NCBI RefSeq assembly: GCF_020524885.1
Contig: NZ_JAIVKJ010000002.1
Location: 806,001 to 870,000 of the forward strand
Direction of reading: 5' to 3'
DNA from: Microbulbifer elongatus
GTDB lineage: Bacteria; Pseudomonadota; Gammaproteobacteria; Pseudomonadales; Cellvibrionaceae
DNA length: 64,000 nucleotides
Both the position numbers and the translations under genes were made by a program. The notes beneath the pieces are model-generated. The model was given only the letters and a program-made list of their open reading frames with translations, made no database searches and was not told where the DNA came from. Below are positions 1-10,175 of this stretch, piece after piece; position 1 is the first letter of the stretch; each line of letters starts with the position of its first letter.

Positions 1-887
1 ACGGTATTCACGACCGCAGCCAGCGGGCCGACCGCGTTGGCCACATCATTGGAGCCGTGGGCGAAGGCCATGGCACAGGCGGTGAATATCATCAGGATGG
101 CGAACACGCGCTCCACGTTAGCGAAGCGGTTGTCCTTCTCCATGGCCGGGTCACGCTTGATGCGCTTCAGCAGAACGATACCGAGTCCCATCACGACCAG
201 GCCCATTGCGCCAGCAATCAGCGCGTCCTGCCAGAAAGACAGGGAGATGCCGGCGTCTTTGAATACGTGCTTGAGGCCCTTGGTAAGGGTCACCATGGAA
301 ATCATCCAGCCCACGGCAAACATATAGAAGGGGATGTAGCGTTTGGCGTTGGTAAATGGATCTTCGGTGTTGAGGATCAGTCGTTGCACGCTTCGGAACA
401 GCAGGAAGGAAATGGTTCCGGCGAGCACCGGCGACACCACCCAACTGGCGACGATGCTGGCTACCTTGCCCCAGGCCACGGCATCCACGGAAATACCCAC
501 CGCCGAGAAACCGACGATGGCGCCGACAATGGAGTGGGTGGTCGAGACCGGCCAGCCCAGGATACTCGCGATCAGCAGCCAGGTACCTGCCGCCAGCAGG
601 GCCGACAGCATGCCGTATACCAGCAGTTCGGGTGCATCGTTGAACAGATCCGGGGCAATGATGCCCTTGCGGATCGTGGAGGTCACTTCGCCACCGGCGA
701 GGTAGGCGCCGGCGAACTCGAAGATCATGGCGATAATAATCGCCTGTTTGATAGTCAGCGCGCGGGAGCCAACGGACGTGCCCATGGCATTGGCCACGTC
801 GTTGGCGCCCACACCCCAGGCCATAAAGAATCCAAATACGCAGGCCAGAATCAGAAAGATATGGCCGTACTGAGCAATGATTTCCAC
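1..887 (-). CDS. pit: Inorganic phosphate transporter, Pit family (3' end outside window)
   Basis: Inner-membrane permease that takes up inorganic phosphate, probably as metal-phosphate with cation symport (family knowledge). The N-terminus carries the Pit signature GANDVANAMGTSVGS, and the second, inverted copy of the family repeat (HGSNDVANAVGP) is readable just before the window edge, so about 295 codons are visible and the end is missing. Start is GTG at 887 with GGGGAGA upstream. It lies 15 bases downstream of the PhoU-like gene on the same strand, so the two are almost certainly one operon. Highly hydrophobic throughout. Confidence in family is high. Confidence 0.93.
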   Translation of the reverse strand, partial: MEIIAQYGHIFLILACVFGFFMAWGVGANDVANAMGTSVGSRALTIKQAIIIAMIFEFAGAYLAGGEVTSTIRKGIIAPDLFNDAPELLVYGMLSALLAAGTWLLIASILGWPVSTTHSIVGAIVGFSAVGISVDAVAWGKVASIVASWVVSPVLAGTISFLLFRSVQRLILNTEDPFTNAKRYIPFYMFAVGWMISMVTLTKGLKHVFKDAGISLSFWQDALIAGAMGLVVMGLGIVLLKRIKRDPAMEKDNRFANVERVFAILMIFTACAMAFAHGSNDVANAVGPLAAVVNT

Positions 888-902
888 GTTTTCTCTCCCC
901 GT

Positions 903-1580
903 TTATCGCGCTAGCAACAGCTGCAATCGGTTGCCCACGCCGTGGGCCTCATCCGCCAGGTCGCCCACCCACTCGATGACGCGGTACAGGAAAATCACGT
1001 CTACCGGTGGCAGGTCTTTTTCTAATTTGAACAGTGCGGCGCGCACTTGCACTTCCAGCTTGTCGGACTTGCGCTCAAGATCGTCAAGTTCTTCGGTCAT
1101 GCGGCGGGTAATATCCACTTCGCGCCCGGCGAAGCCGGATTCCAGCAGCTCGTCCAGCTCGTTGATGGCTTTCAGCGCCTGGGCAGAGGCAGCAACCGCG
1201 CTCTCCACAAAGGTGGCCATCATGGCGTGCATTGACTCCGGGATCTGCATCTGGCGGCCGATGGCAAGGCCGGCGATATCCTGGGCAGTGTTGGCCACCT
1301 TGTCCTGTACGTGCAGCAGTTCCAGCAGGTCGGTGCGGGAGACTGGCATAAACAGGCTGTCCGGCAGGTGCAGGCGCAGGTCTTTCTTGATGTCGTCAGC
1401 ACGGTTCTCACTGGCGGAGATTCGTTGCTGGACCTTGGTGGCAGTGCTGTAGTCGCTCTTCATGAGAGCTTCAAAGAAGGGCACCAGATCCGCTGACGCC
1501 TCGTGGGCAGTCGCCATGTGCTCCTTGATCGGCTTGATCGGCGAGCGGCCGAACAGGTTGGCGATATTGGAGAGGGGCAT
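903..1580 (-). CDS. DUF47 / PhoU-like protein (TIGR00153 type), partner of Pit
   Basis: 225-residue, charged, helical protein of the DUF47 family, distantly related to PhoU and usually encoded directly before pit; thought to regulate the low-affinity phosphate transporter (family knowledge). Starts MPLSNIANLFGRSPIKPI, which matches the usual beginning of the family, and AAGGAA sits ahead of the ATG at 1580. A longer frame reaching 1661 is open but has no ribosome site and adds unrelated residues. Length equals the family norm. First gene of the two-gene operon with pit. Confidence 0.9.
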   Translation of the reverse strand: MPLSNIANLFGRSPIKPIKEHMATAHEASADLVPFFEALMKSDYSTATKVQQRISASENRADDIKKDLRLHLPDSLFMPVSRTDLLELLHVQDKVANTAQDIAGLAIGRQMQIPESMHAMMATFVESAVAASAQALKAINELDELLESGFAGREVDITRRMTEELDDLERKSDKLEVQVRAALFKLEKDLPPVDVIFLYRVIEWVGDLADEAHGVGNRLQLLLAR

Positions 1581-1781
1581 GGTCTGTTCCTTTTTCCGGT
1601 CCTGACAGTTGGATGAAAAGCCACCGGGGTGGCCGATTTGGGCGGCATGGTACCCCAACATGTGCGCAGGTCACAGTGACGTGATGGTTTCGCTAACATC
1701 TGAGCTAACCGGTGCACTGTTGTGGCTCGTCATAAGAGCTACAATGCGCCTTCACAATAAAGCGTAGACGGGTGACAGGGT

Positions 1782-3566
1782 ATGGCTGTAAGCACAGGGG
1801 TGAGAGGCGCGGACCGGATTCTCGACCTGCCAGGGTTGCTGGAAGACCTGGTGGGCCAGGGCTATGTGGCCCGACTGGACGCTAATCGTCTGATCGGCAC
1901 TCCACGCACCGCCGAGCAGGCACAAATGCACCCGCTCACCTATATCGCCAATTGCGAGCTGCCCAATCAGAAAAAGCCCGGCAAGCTACTGGATGCGGCG
2001 ACGTTGACCCAGTGGTTGGCAGATACCTCTTCTCACGGCCTCTACCATATCGACCCGCTCAAGGTGAATGTAGCGGAAGTTACCGAGGTGATGAGCTTCC
2101 AGTTTGCCAAACGTCACCAGATTCTGTGTGTGGAGGCTTCCAAAGAAATGCTGCTGGTGGCCACCGCCCAGCCCTATACCTCGGGCTGGGAGGAGCAGTT
2201 GGAGCACACCAGCGGCCGTACCGTGCAACGCGTGGTGGCCGACCCCGCCGATATCAAGCGCTACGGTACCGAGTTTTACTCCCTGGCCAATTCCATATCC
2301 GGTGCCAGCGGCCTTAAGGGCAGCTCCGGTGCCGGCAATTTCGAGCAACTGCTGGAACTGGGCAATCTGAAGGATCCGGAAGCCAACGACCAACACATCG
2401 TCAATATTGTTGACTGGTTGCTACAGCACGCCTTCGACCAGCGCGCCAGTGATATCCATATCGAGCCAAGGAGAGACATCGGCCGCATACGTTTTCGGAT
2501 CGACGGGGTGCTGCACCCGATCCACGAGCTGCCAGACCAGGTCAACTCCGCCGTTACCAGCCGCCTGAAAATCCTCGGGCGCATGAACGTGGCGGAGAAG
2601 CGCAAGCCCCAGGACGGCCGCATCAAGACCAAGCGCCCGGACGGCAGCGAGGTGGAATTGCGCCTCTCCACTCTGCCCACGGCTTTCGGTGAGAAGCTGG
2701 TGATGCGGATCTTCGATCCCGAAGTGCTGGCGCGCTCCTACAACGATCTGGGTCTCGCCGGTGACGACCTGGCCCGCTGGCAGACGATGTTATCCCGTCC
2801 CAACGGTATTGTGTTGGTGACTGGCCCCACGGGTTCCGGTAAAACCACCACCCTGTACACAGCGCTCAAGCAGCTGGCCTCCACCGAGGTTAATGTCTCT
2901 ACTATTGAAGACCCCATCGAAATGGTGGAAGACAGCTTCAACCAGACGCAGGTACACCACAGTATCGGCCTGGATTTCGCCGCCGGTATCCGCACCCTGA
3001 TGCGTCAGGACCCGGATATCATCATGGTGGGGGAGATCCGCGATCTGGAAACCGCACAGATGGCAGTACAGGCGGCGCTCACCGGCCACCTGGTGATCTC
3101 CACCCTGCACACCAACGATGCGCCCACCGCAGTCACCCGTCTGCTGGACCTTGGCCTGCCACACTATCTGTTGAAATCCACCGTGCTTGGGGTAATGGCC
3201 CAGCGGCTGGTGCGCACGCTCTGCCCGAGCTGCAAACGCAAGGCGGAGGTGAGTGACGAGGACTGGCAGGCATTGGTGAAACCCTGGAAGGCGCCCAAAC
3301 CGGAAGTGGTGTACGAGCCGGAAGGCTGTCTCGACTGCCGCAATACCGGCTACCGTGGTCGCCAGGGTATTTATGAGATTCTGCCGTTTAGCGAGGGTAT
3401 CCAGGCGTTGGTGACCCACGACTGCGACCTGCAACAGGTGCGGCGCCAGGGGATGCGCGAAGGCATGAACAGCCTGCGTTTATCTGGCGCGAGAAAAGTG
3501 GCGGCTGGCATTACCACCGTACAAGAAGTATTGCGCGTCGCGCCACCGCCGGATATCGCATTCTAG
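1782..3566 (+). CDS. GspE/PilB-family secretion or pilus ATPase (orphan)
   Basis: 594-residue cytoplasmic hexameric ATPase of the type II secretion/type IV pilus group. It has an N-terminal GspE-N-like region, then the core ATPase with Walker A GPTGSGKTTT near residue 347, Asp-box and Walker B (DPDIIMVGEIRD), a His-box (STLHTND), and a Zn-binding tetracysteine (CPSC near 481, CLDC near 515) as in GspE/PilB. No pilin, GspF/PilC or secretin genes flank it, so its machine cannot be read from context; GspE, PilB or an MshE-like protein are all possible. It precedes glnE by 86 bases on the same strand and probably has its own promoter. Confidence 0.88.
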   Translation: MAVSTGVRGADRILDLPGLLEDLVGQGYVARLDANRLIGTPRTAEQAQMHPLTYIANCELPNQKKPGKLLDAATLTQWLADTSSHGLYHIDPLKVNVAEVTEVMSFQFAKRHQILCVEASKEMLLVATAQPYTSGWEEQLEHTSGRTVQRVVADPADIKRYGTEFYSLANSISGASGLKGSSGAGNFEQLLELGNLKDPEANDQHIVNIVDWLLQHAFDQRASDIHIEPRRDIGRIRFRIDGVLHPIHELPDQVNSAVTSRLKILGRMNVAEKRKPQDGRIKTKRPDGSEVELRLSTLPTAFGEKLVMRIFDPEVLARSYNDLGLAGDDLARWQTMLSRPNGIVLVTGPTGSGKTTTLYTALKQLASTEVNVSTIEDPIEMVEDSFNQTQVHHSIGLDFAAGIRTLMRQDPDIIMVGEIRDLETAQMAVQAALTGHLVISTLHTNDAPTAVTRLLDLGLPHYLLKSTVLGVMAQRLVRTLCPSCKRKAEVSDEDWQALVKPWKAPKPEVVYEPEGCLDCRNTGYRGRQGIYEILPFSEGIQALVTHDCDLQQVRRQGMREGMNSLRLSGARKVAAGITTVQEVLRVAPPPDIAF

Positions 3567-3652
3567 AAGAATGCGATTGGTACCGAGGTGATTGACCCGG
3601 CTACGCACTTTTATACTTGGACTTACGTTAACTCACGCAAAAGGATCTCGTC

Positions 3653-6538
3653 GTGTCGCTGTTCCCTGAATCCGTCTGCCCGCAGCGTCTGCAACCACGA
3701 CTTCAGTCGCAATGGCAAAGCTGGTGCGATCAGGTGGGGGCAGGCGTGGCCGCAGCACTCGAAAAGCAGCTGCAGGCAGATCCATCCCAGCAAAAATTGG
3801 TAGCGCGAGCGCTGCTAGCCTCCGACTTCCTGCTACAGCAGTGTCGTCGCGATCCGGGGCTCCTCCCGCAATTGCTCAACAGCGATGACCTCGGCTTGGC
3901 GATCCCGGCGATTGCCGAACTGGAAAGCGAGGAGCAACTGGAGCGCAGCCTTCGGCAACTGAGAAATCGTGTGATTGCTGAAACCATCTGGCGGGACTTT
4001 GCCGGGCAGTGGGATATTCCCACCGCCTGTGCACGGCTGACCGAACTGGCGGAGGTGTGTATCCAGACCGCGCTTGATTGGCATCGCGAGAAAATGGTTG
4101 AACGCCACGGCGAGCCGCGCAGCCGCGCGGGGGATATCCAGCCGATGGTGGTGCTGGGGATGGGCAAACTGGGTGCGCGTGAGCTGAACCTCTCTTCCGA
4201 TATTGATCTGATTTTTGCCTACCCCGAGCCAGGCCAGAGTGATGGTGAAAAGCCCCTGGAAAATCAGGCCTGGTTCCAGCGACTCGGGCAACGACTGATT
4301 AAATCGCTCGATACGGTCACCGCCGACGGTTTTGTTTTCCGTGTGGATATGCGCTTGCGCCCCTATGGCGACAGCGGCCCGCTGGTGAGTCATTACGCGG
4401 CACTGGAAGACTACTACCAGACCCAGGGCCGGGAATGGGAGCGCTATGCCATGATCAAGGCGCGCCCGGTAGCGATGAGTGGTGGGGGTGACGGAAAGCG
4501 TGCAGCAGAGGCAGCAGAGGAATTAATGGAGTTACTGCGGCCGTTTACCTATCGACGCTATATCGATTTCAGTGTGATCGACGCGCTCAGGGAAATGAAA
4601 ACCCTGATCCAGCGTCAGGTGCGTGCGCGGGGCCTGATCGACAATATCAAACTGGGCCGCGGCGGAATCCGCGAGGTGGAGTTTATCGCGCAGGCGTTCC
4701 AGCTGATCCGCGGCGGGCGCGAGCCGGACCTGCGGGTGCGTAATATTCTCAAAGTGCTGCCGCAGCTGGAGGAGGGCGGCCATTTGCCCGAAGGCGCGGC
4801 GGAAGAGTTGCGCAATGCCTATCTGCTGCTGCGCCGTGTAGAGCACGGGTTGCAGGCAGAAAAGGACCAGCAGACGCAGACGTTGCCGCCGGAGATAGAG
4901 CGGCGTGAGCAACTCGCCTTCGCCCTGGGTTACGACAACTGGGCGGCGCTGGAAGCCGCTCTGGTACAGGCCAGGTTCGCCATCGAGCGCGAGTTCGATG
5001 AGGTGATCGCGCCGCCCGAGGAAAACGGTGAAATTACCGTCAGCGACAGCTGGGAGATTCTTTGGGCCGGCTGTGAGCTAGAAGAAGATCGGGATGCCTG
5101 GCTGGAACAGCTGCACGACGCAGGCTTCCAGCCCGCCACCAGGGCCCTTGAATTGCTGGCGGACCTGCATAGTGATCGTATCGTCACGGCGTTGCCGGTC
5201 GCTGGTCGGCAGCGTCTCGATCAGACCATGCCGCTATTACTGGCCGCGGCATCGGATGTGGGTGAGCCGTTGCTGGCGCTGGAGCGGGTGATGCCGCTGC
5301 TGCGGGCCATCCTGCGCCGCAGTGCCTACCTGGTATTGATTAACGAAAATCCACCGGTCCTGGCTCAGCTGCTGCGGCTGTGCAGCGCCTCGCCCTGGAT
5401 CGCTGAGCAATTGGCACGCCACCCGATCCTGCTGGATGAAATGCTCGATCAGCGCCGCCTGCTGCAACCCTCTACCGCGAAAGATATCGCCGATGAATTG
5501 CGCGAGGAGATGCTGCGGGTCGACCCCGAGGACCTGGAAGCGCAGATGGAAGCCCTGCGCCATTTCAAGCAGGGGCAGAGCCTGCGAATTGCCGCTCAGG
5601 AAGTGACCGGTGCACTGCCGCTGATGAAAGTGAGCGACTCACTGACGTGGTTGGCGGAAGCCATTCTGCAACAGTCGCTGTCCCTGGCGTGGCAACAGAC
5701 GACGGAAAAACACGGCGCACCCCAGGATACCAGCGCGGAAGATATGCGCTTCTCCATTGTCGCCTACGGCAAGCTCGGCGGCCTGGAACTGGGGCACGGT
5801 TCCGATCTGGATATCGTGTTTGTGCACGACGCCGAACCGCATCAGTACACCGATGGCGAGCGCTCCATCGACAACCTGAGCTTTTACACCCGTCTCGCTC
5901 AGCGGCTGATCCATATCCTGCAGACTCGCACCCTGAGCGGCCCTTTGTATGAAGTGGATACGCGTCTGCGCCCCTCGGGTAATTCCGGCCTGCTGGTGAC
6001 GTCGCTTGCGGCGTTTGAAAAGTATCAGCGCGAGAGCGCCTGGACCTGGGAGCACCAGGCGCTGGTGCGCACGCGTCCAGTGGCAGGCAGTGAGCGTCTC
6101 GGATTGGCGTTTGAAAACTTGCGCACAACACTATTGTGTACGACGCGGGATGAACAGAAATTGCGTGAAGAGGTGGTGGAGATGCGCAATAAGATGCGTG
6201 CACACCTCGATAAGAGCAATGATCGGGAATTCGATCTTAAGCACGGCCCGGGCGGTATTGTCGATATCGAATTTATGGTTCAATATGCTGCATTGGCCTG
6301 GGCGCAAGGCGCCCCTTCGATCGTGCGGTACACCGACAACATCCGCATTCTTGAAAGCCTCTCCGAGGCGGGCCTGATGCCGGCCCACCAAGCCGCGCAT
6401 TTGATCGACGCCTACAAAGCCTACCGATCAGAAGGTCATCGCCTGGCATTACAACAGCTGCCGGGGGTTGTATCCGGTGACCAATTCGAAGCGGAAAGAA
6501 AGACCGTTGAAACAACTTGGCAGCAGATGTTGGGCTGA
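3653..6538 (+). CDS. glnE: Glutamine synthetase adenylyltransferase/adenylyl-removing enzyme
   Basis: 961-residue bifunctional enzyme that adenylylates and deadenylylates glutamine synthetase in response to PII state, setting nitrogen assimilation. Two nucleotidyltransferase domains are visible: GMGKLGARELNLSSDIDLIF near residue 167 (adenylyl-removing half) and YGKLGGLELGHGSDLDIVF near residue 704 (transferase half); both keep the G-S-D-x-D metal-binding pattern. The length fits full-size GlnE. Start is GTG at 3653 with AAAAGGA upstream; the first residues, MSLFPESVC, are plausible. Followed by ilvE, an order also known from Pseudomonas near the waa genes. Confidence 0.96.
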   Translation: MSLFPESVCPQRLQPRLQSQWQSWCDQVGAGVAAALEKQLQADPSQQKLVARALLASDFLLQQCRRDPGLLPQLLNSDDLGLAIPAIAELESEEQLERSLRQLRNRVIAETIWRDFAGQWDIPTACARLTELAEVCIQTALDWHREKMVERHGEPRSRAGDIQPMVVLGMGKLGARELNLSSDIDLIFAYPEPGQSDGEKPLENQAWFQRLGQRLIKSLDTVTADGFVFRVDMRLRPYGDSGPLVSHYAALEDYYQTQGREWERYAMIKARPVAMSGGGDGKRAAEAAEELMELLRPFTYRRYIDFSVIDALREMKTLIQRQVRARGLIDNIKLGRGGIREVEFIAQAFQLIRGGREPDLRVRNILKVLPQLEEGGHLPEGAAEELRNAYLLLRRVEHGLQAEKDQQTQTLPPEIERREQLAFALGYDNWAALEAALVQARFAIEREFDEVIAPPEENGEITVSDSWEILWAGCELEEDRDAWLEQLHDAGFQPATRALELLADLHSDRIVTALPVAGRQRLDQTMPLLLAAASDVGEPLLALERVMPLLRAILRRSAYLVLINENPPVLAQLLRLCSASPWIAEQLARHPILLDEMLDQRRLLQPSTAKDIADELREEMLRVDPEDLEAQMEALRHFKQGQSLRIAAQEVTGALPLMKVSDSLTWLAEAILQQSLSLAWQQTTEKHGAPQDTSAEDMRFSIVAYGKLGGLELGHGSDLDIVFVHDAEPHQYTDGERSIDNLSFYTRLAQRLIHILQTRTLSGPLYEVDTRLRPSGNSGLLVTSLAAFEKYQRESAWTWEHQALVRTRPVAGSERLGLAFENLRTTLLCTTRDEQKLREEVVEMRNKMRAHLDKSNDREFDLKHGPGGIVDIEFMVQYAALAWAQGAPSIVRYTDNIRILESLSEAGLMPAHQAAHLIDAYKAYRSEGHRLALQQLPGVVSGDQFEAERKTVETTWQQMLG

Positions 6539-6612
6539 ATTTCCCGCAGAGGGAGGTTCGTGCCTCGCCGTTCTCGCTGTCCGCTTAAAACTGTTTTTCA
6601 CCTGGCTCTGTG

Positions 6613-6693
6613 CTGTAGGAGCCAACCTGCTGGCGAACTGATTCGATCTTCCTTTCAAGGACTCGACCATCCTCCCCCAGGCCGCTCCTACAG
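6613..6693. repeat. REP-like inverted repeat between glnE and ilvE
   Basis: Perfect 10-base inverted arms, CTGTAGGAGC at 6613-6622 and GCTCCTACAG at 6684-6693, about 60 bases apart. The sequence after the left arm (CAACCTGCTGGCGAA) resembles the REP elements scattered through Pseudomonas-type genomes. It could act as a bidirectional stabiliser or partial terminator between glnE and ilvE. Whether it is repeated elsewhere in the genome cannot be seen here. Confidence 0.6.
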
Positions 6694-6722
6694 GCGTGAA
6701 TAGAATTTTGTAGGAGATTCCC

Positions 6723-7679
6723 ATGTCTTTTGCCGATCGAGACGGCGTTATCTGGTTTGACGGTGAACTTGTTCCCTGGCGCGACGCACGGGTGCACGTA
6801 CTTACCCACACCCTGCACTACGGAATGGGCGTATTCGAAGGCGTGCGCGCCTACGAAACCGCCGATGGCGGCACCAGTATCTTTCGACTGAACGAACACA
6901 CGCGCCGCCTGTTCCGCTCCGCCAAAATCATGAATATGCCGATGCCGTATAGCGAGGAGCAGCTCAACGAGGCGCAACGTCTGGTGGTGCGAGAGAATGG
7001 TCTCAAGGAAGCTTATCTGCGCCCGATGGTGTTTTACGGTTCCGAAGGCATGGGGCTGCGTGCGGATGCGCTGCAGACCCACGTGATCATCGCGGCCTGG
7101 GAGTGGCCGAGCTACATGACCCCGGAGGCGCGTGAACTGGGTATCAAGGTAAACACCTCGTCCTATACTCGCCACCATGTAAATATCGCCATGTGCAAGG
7201 CCAAGGCGAATGGCAACTACATCAACTCCATGCTGGCGTTGCAGGAAGCCATCCGCAATGGTTGCGAGGAAGCCCTGTTGCTGGATCCGGAAGGTTATGT
7301 AGCAGAAGGCAGTGGTGAGAATTTCTTCCTGGTCAGTGATGGTGTTATCTACACCCCGGAGTTGACCTCCTGCCTTGATGGAATCACCCGCGCCTCGGTG
7401 ATTCAGCTCGCCGACGAGTGCGGTTACACCGTTAAGGAAAAGCGCATCACCCGCGACGAGGTCTATATCGCCGACGAAGCCTTCTTCACCGGCACCGCGG
7501 CGGAAGTGTTGCCGATTCGCATGCTTGATGGCCGCACCATCGGTTCCGGTCGCCGTGGCCCGATTACCAAGCGTCTACAGCAAATGTACTTTGATGCGGT
7601 ACAGGGCAAGAGCCAGGCGCATCTGGGCTGGCTCAGCGATGTGCACGAAGCCTGCGAGCCGGTGGCGGCCTCCGCGTGA
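6723..7679 (+). CDS. ilvE: Branched-chain amino acid aminotransferase
   Basis: 318-residue class IV PLP-dependent aminotransferase that makes the last step of leucine, isoleucine and valine synthesis with glutamate as amino donor. The N-terminus (IWFDGELVPWRDARVHVLTH) and the block TLHYGMGVFEGVRAYE are typical of IlvE; the PLP lysine lies in the stretch MCKAKANGNYINSM near residue 160, and EGSGENFFLV follows. Start ATG at 6723 has TAGGAG seven bases upstream. Slightly longer than the E. coli enzyme. A strong terminator follows, so it ends its transcript. Confidence 0.96.
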   Translation: MSFADRDGVIWFDGELVPWRDARVHVLTHTLHYGMGVFEGVRAYETADGGTSIFRLNEHTRRLFRSAKIMNMPMPYSEEQLNEAQRLVVRENGLKEAYLRPMVFYGSEGMGLRADALQTHVIIAAWEWPSYMTPEARELGIKVNTSSYTRHHVNIAMCKAKANGNYINSMLALQEAIRNGCEEALLLDPEGYVAEGSGENFFLVSDGVIYTPELTSCLDGITRASVIQLADECGYTVKEKRITRDEVYIADEAFFTGTAAEVLPIRMLDGRTIGSGRRGPITKRLQQMYFDAVQGKSQAHLGWLSDVHEACEPVAASA

Positions 7680-7706
7680 CCTGAACGCGCCGAATTTGGA
7701 CGCGAC

Positions 7707-7745
7707 AAAAAGGGCGGGATCCGGAAGGGTTCCGCCCTTTTTTAT
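7707..7745 (+). terminator. Rho-independent terminator after ilvE
   Basis: AAAGGGCGG pairs with CCGCCCTTT around a short GC-rich loop, followed by a run of T (7738-7743). It lies 30 bases after the ilvE stop. Confidence 0.88.
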
Positions 7746-7870
7746 ACGCCTGGCTTTAGACCCGGTCTGAGACCCGCTCCCTAGAGGAGGCCATGCATAT
7801 CCCTTAGAATGATTGCCAACCGTTGCAGATTCCAATGGGCCGCCGCAAGGGGCGAGACAGGTTTCATCCA

Positions 7871-8779
7871 ATGTTTTCCTATTTTATGAAGAAGCGATTG
7901 CGCAAGCACGACCGTGTAAACAATCGCAAGATTGAGTCGATCGTGCGGGCACAGCTGCTTCAGCAGCAGGCCCTTACCTGCCGGGATGTGGGGGTAGGCA
8001 ACGATAAAGATCACAATATCGTGGTTTCATTGACGTCTTTCGACAAGCGGATCGATGACGTTTTCTACACCGTGGAAAGCCTGTTTCAGCAGTGGGTGAA
8101 AGCGGATGCGGTGGTGCTATGGCTGTCCACCAAGAACTTTCCAGATCGCCGTCTGCCGGAGAGTCTGGAGCAGCAGAAAAAGCGTGGCCTGCAGATCTAT
8201 TTTGTTGAGGAAGACTTCGGGCCTTACAAAAAGTACTGTTACGCGTTCGACAAGTTCCCTGAAAGCCTGATCATCACCGTTGACGACGATACCCTGTATC
8301 CGCCGGATACCATTGACCTGCTGTACCGCGCTTATCTGCGGGCTCCAGACACCATCCACTGTCACCGCGCACATCGGATACGCCTTGACCGACAAGGGGG
8401 GGTGAAGTCCTACGGCGACTGGGATTCCGACTGGCGCTGGAGTGAAGCCGATGGCTCGGCCTCTCCGCTGGTATTCCCCACCGGGGTTGGTGGGGTACTG
8501 TATTTCCCCGGTGCGCTGCATCCGGATGCCTTCGATTCCGAGAAATTCATGCGCCTTTGCCCGAATGCCGACGATATCTGGCTGAAGGCGATGAGTCTGA
8601 AGCAAGGCACGCCCTGTGCGAGGGTGTCGGACCCGCGCGACTGGACATCGCGCTTTCTGTCCCTGGCGGGAAGCCAGGATTCGGCCCTGAGGAAAGAGAA
8701 CTGGCGCAAGCGCGGCGGCAACGATTGCAAAATACGCGGTGTGTTCGAGTATTACGACTTGTACACGTTGTTGCGGTAA
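7871..8779 (+). CDS. GT-A-type glycosyltransferase-like protein
   Basis: About 302 residues. Contains HNIVVSLTSFDKRIDDV (start of a nucleotide-sugar fold) and TVDDDTLYPPDTIDLL, an Asp-rich stretch in the place of the DXD metal site, then GVGGVLYFPGALHP and NADDIWLKAM, a layout seen in small bacterial glycosyltransferases acting on LPS or capsule. Acceptor and sugar are unknown. The frame is open from a TTG at 7823, but the ATG at 7871 (MFSYFMKKRLRK) has ACAGG at good spacing and is preferred. First gene of the polysaccharide cluster, convergent with ugd. Confidence 0.7.
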   Translation: MFSYFMKKRLRKHDRVNNRKIESIVRAQLLQQQALTCRDVGVGNDKDHNIVVSLTSFDKRIDDVFYTVESLFQQWVKADAVVLWLSTKNFPDRRLPESLEQQKKRGLQIYFVEEDFGPYKKYCYAFDKFPESLIITVDDDTLYPPDTIDLLYRAYLRAPDTIHCHRAHRIRLDRQGGVKSYGDWDSDWRWSEADGSASPLVFPTGVGGVLYFPGALHPDAFDSEKFMRLCPNADDIWLKAMSLKQGTPCARVSDPRDWTSRFLSLAGSQDSALRKENWRKRGGNDCKIRGVFEYYDLYTLLR

Positions 8780-8791
8780 AAGGAGGGGGAC

Positions 8792-8823
8792 ACACCAGGC
8801 TCCAGAAGTTGTGCCTGGTGTGA
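8792..8823. terminator. Stem-loop between convergent genes
   Basis: Perfect 10-base stem (CACACCAGGC, 8792-8801, with its complement at 8814-8823) and a 12-base loop, placed between the stops of the upstream glycosyltransferase and ugd. Neither side has a clean T run, so this may be a weak bidirectional terminator. Confidence 0.5.
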
Positions 8824-8831
8824 GAGGGGGG

Positions 8832-10175
8832 TTACTGTCCAGCGGCCACCTGAGGGCGTCCCACGCAGTAATATTCAAACCCGGCTTCCGCCATATCCAG
8901 CGGGTGGTAAAGATTGCGCCCGTCGAATACCACCGGCTCCGACAGGTTGCTGCGTACGGTGTTGTAATCCAGTGATTTGAATTGCTGCCACTCGGTGGCG
9001 ATCACCAGTGCGTCGGCGCCGGAGAGGGCGCTGTCGCGGGTGCCGCACAGCTGCAGTTCATCCCGGTTGCCGTAAATGCGCTCGCACTCGTGCATTGCCT
9101 CCGGGTCGAACGCGCGCACCTTGGCACCCATCTCCCACAGATTTTCCATCAGCACTCGGCTCGGTGCCTCGCGCATATCGTCCGTATTGGGTTTGAACGA
9201 GAGGCCCCATAAGGCAAATGTCTTGCCGGAAAGGTCCTTACCGTAGCGCTGCACAATTTTGTCTAGCAGATAGTGTTTTTGGGAATGGTTGCGCTCTTCC
9301 ACCGCATTCAGCACTTTCGGGTCCAGGCCGAGTTGTGTGGCCGTCGTCTTCAGTGCCTGTACATCTTTCGGGAAGCAGGAGCCACCGTAGCCGATTCCCG
9401 GGTAGATAAAGTGGTAGCCAATACGCGGGTCTGAGCCGATACCCTGACGTACCGATTCGATATCCGCGCCCACACGGTCGGCAATGACCGCCATTTCATT
9501 CATGAAGCTGATTTTGGTGGCGAGCATACAGTTGGCCGCATATTTGGCCAGCTCCGCGCTGCGCACATCCATCACGATAACCTTGTCGTGGTTGCGGTTG
9601 AAGGGCGCATATAGTTGGCGCATCTTCTGCTCGGAAGCGTTTTCTGATGTACCGATAATGATGCGGTCCGGTTTCATGCAATCGGCTACCGCCGAGCCTT
9701 CCTTCAGGAACTCCGGGTTGGAGATTACATCGAACTCCAGATTGAGCGCATTGCGCCCCTGAAGCGTGCGAGTAACTTCCTCCCGCACTTTATCCGCAGT
9801 GCCGACCGGAACCGTGGACTTGTTGATGATGTATTTTTTGCCTTCCATATACTCGGCAATCGTGCGGGCAACGGTGAGTACGTAGCGGAGGTCGGCGGAG
9901 CCGTCTTCGTCGGGCGGTGTGCCTACGGCAATGAAAATCAGCTCGCCGTGGGCAACACCATCGGCCGCGCTGGTGGAAAAGGTCAGGTTGCCGGATTCGT
10001 TGTTGCGCTTTACCAGAGGTTCCAGGCCGGGCTCAAAAATGGGGATGTGTCCCTGTTTCAGGCGCGCGATCTTGTTTTCATCGATATCGATACAGGTCAC
10101 ACGGTGGCCGGCTTCCGCCAGTACTGCGGCCTGTACCAGCCCGACATAGCCGGTGCCGAATACGGTAACGTTCAT
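8832..10175 (-). CDS. ugd: UDP-glucose 6-dehydrogenase
   Basis: 447-residue NAD-dependent enzyme oxidising UDP-glucose to UDP-glucuronate for LPS or capsule. NAD-binding GTGYVG at residues 7-12, [11 protein letters not shown], the central-helix block [17 protein letters not shown], and the catalytic cysteine in GGSCFPKD near residue 267 are all present. Start ATG at 10175 has GGAGAAA upstream. Together with the epimerase at 22.3-23.4 kb it could make UDP-galacturonate (inference). The symbol ugd is used for function; the paralogue nomenclature (udg/tuaD) is not resolved. Confidence 0.95.
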   Translation of the reverse strand: MNVTVFGTGYVGLVQAAVLAEAGHRVTCIDIDENKIARLKQGHIPIFEPGLEPLVKRNNESGNLTFSTSAADGVAHGELIFIAVGTPPDEDGSADLRYVLTVARTIAEYMEGKKYIINKSTVPVGTADKVREEVTRTLQGRNALNLEFDVISNPEFLKEGSAVADCMKPDRIIIGTSENASEQKMRQLYAPFNRNHDKVIVMDVRSAELAKYAANCMLATKISFMNEMAVIADRVGADIESVRQGIGSDPRIGYHFIYPGIGYGGSCFPKDVQALKTTATQLGLDPKVLNAVEERNHSQKHYLLDKIVQRYGKDLSGKTFALWGLSFKPNTDDMREAPSRVLMENLWEMGAKVRAFDPEAMHECERIYGNRDELQLCGTRDSALSGADALVIATEWQQFKSLDYNTVRSNLSEPVVFDGRNLYHPLDMAEAGFEYYCVGRPQVAAGQ

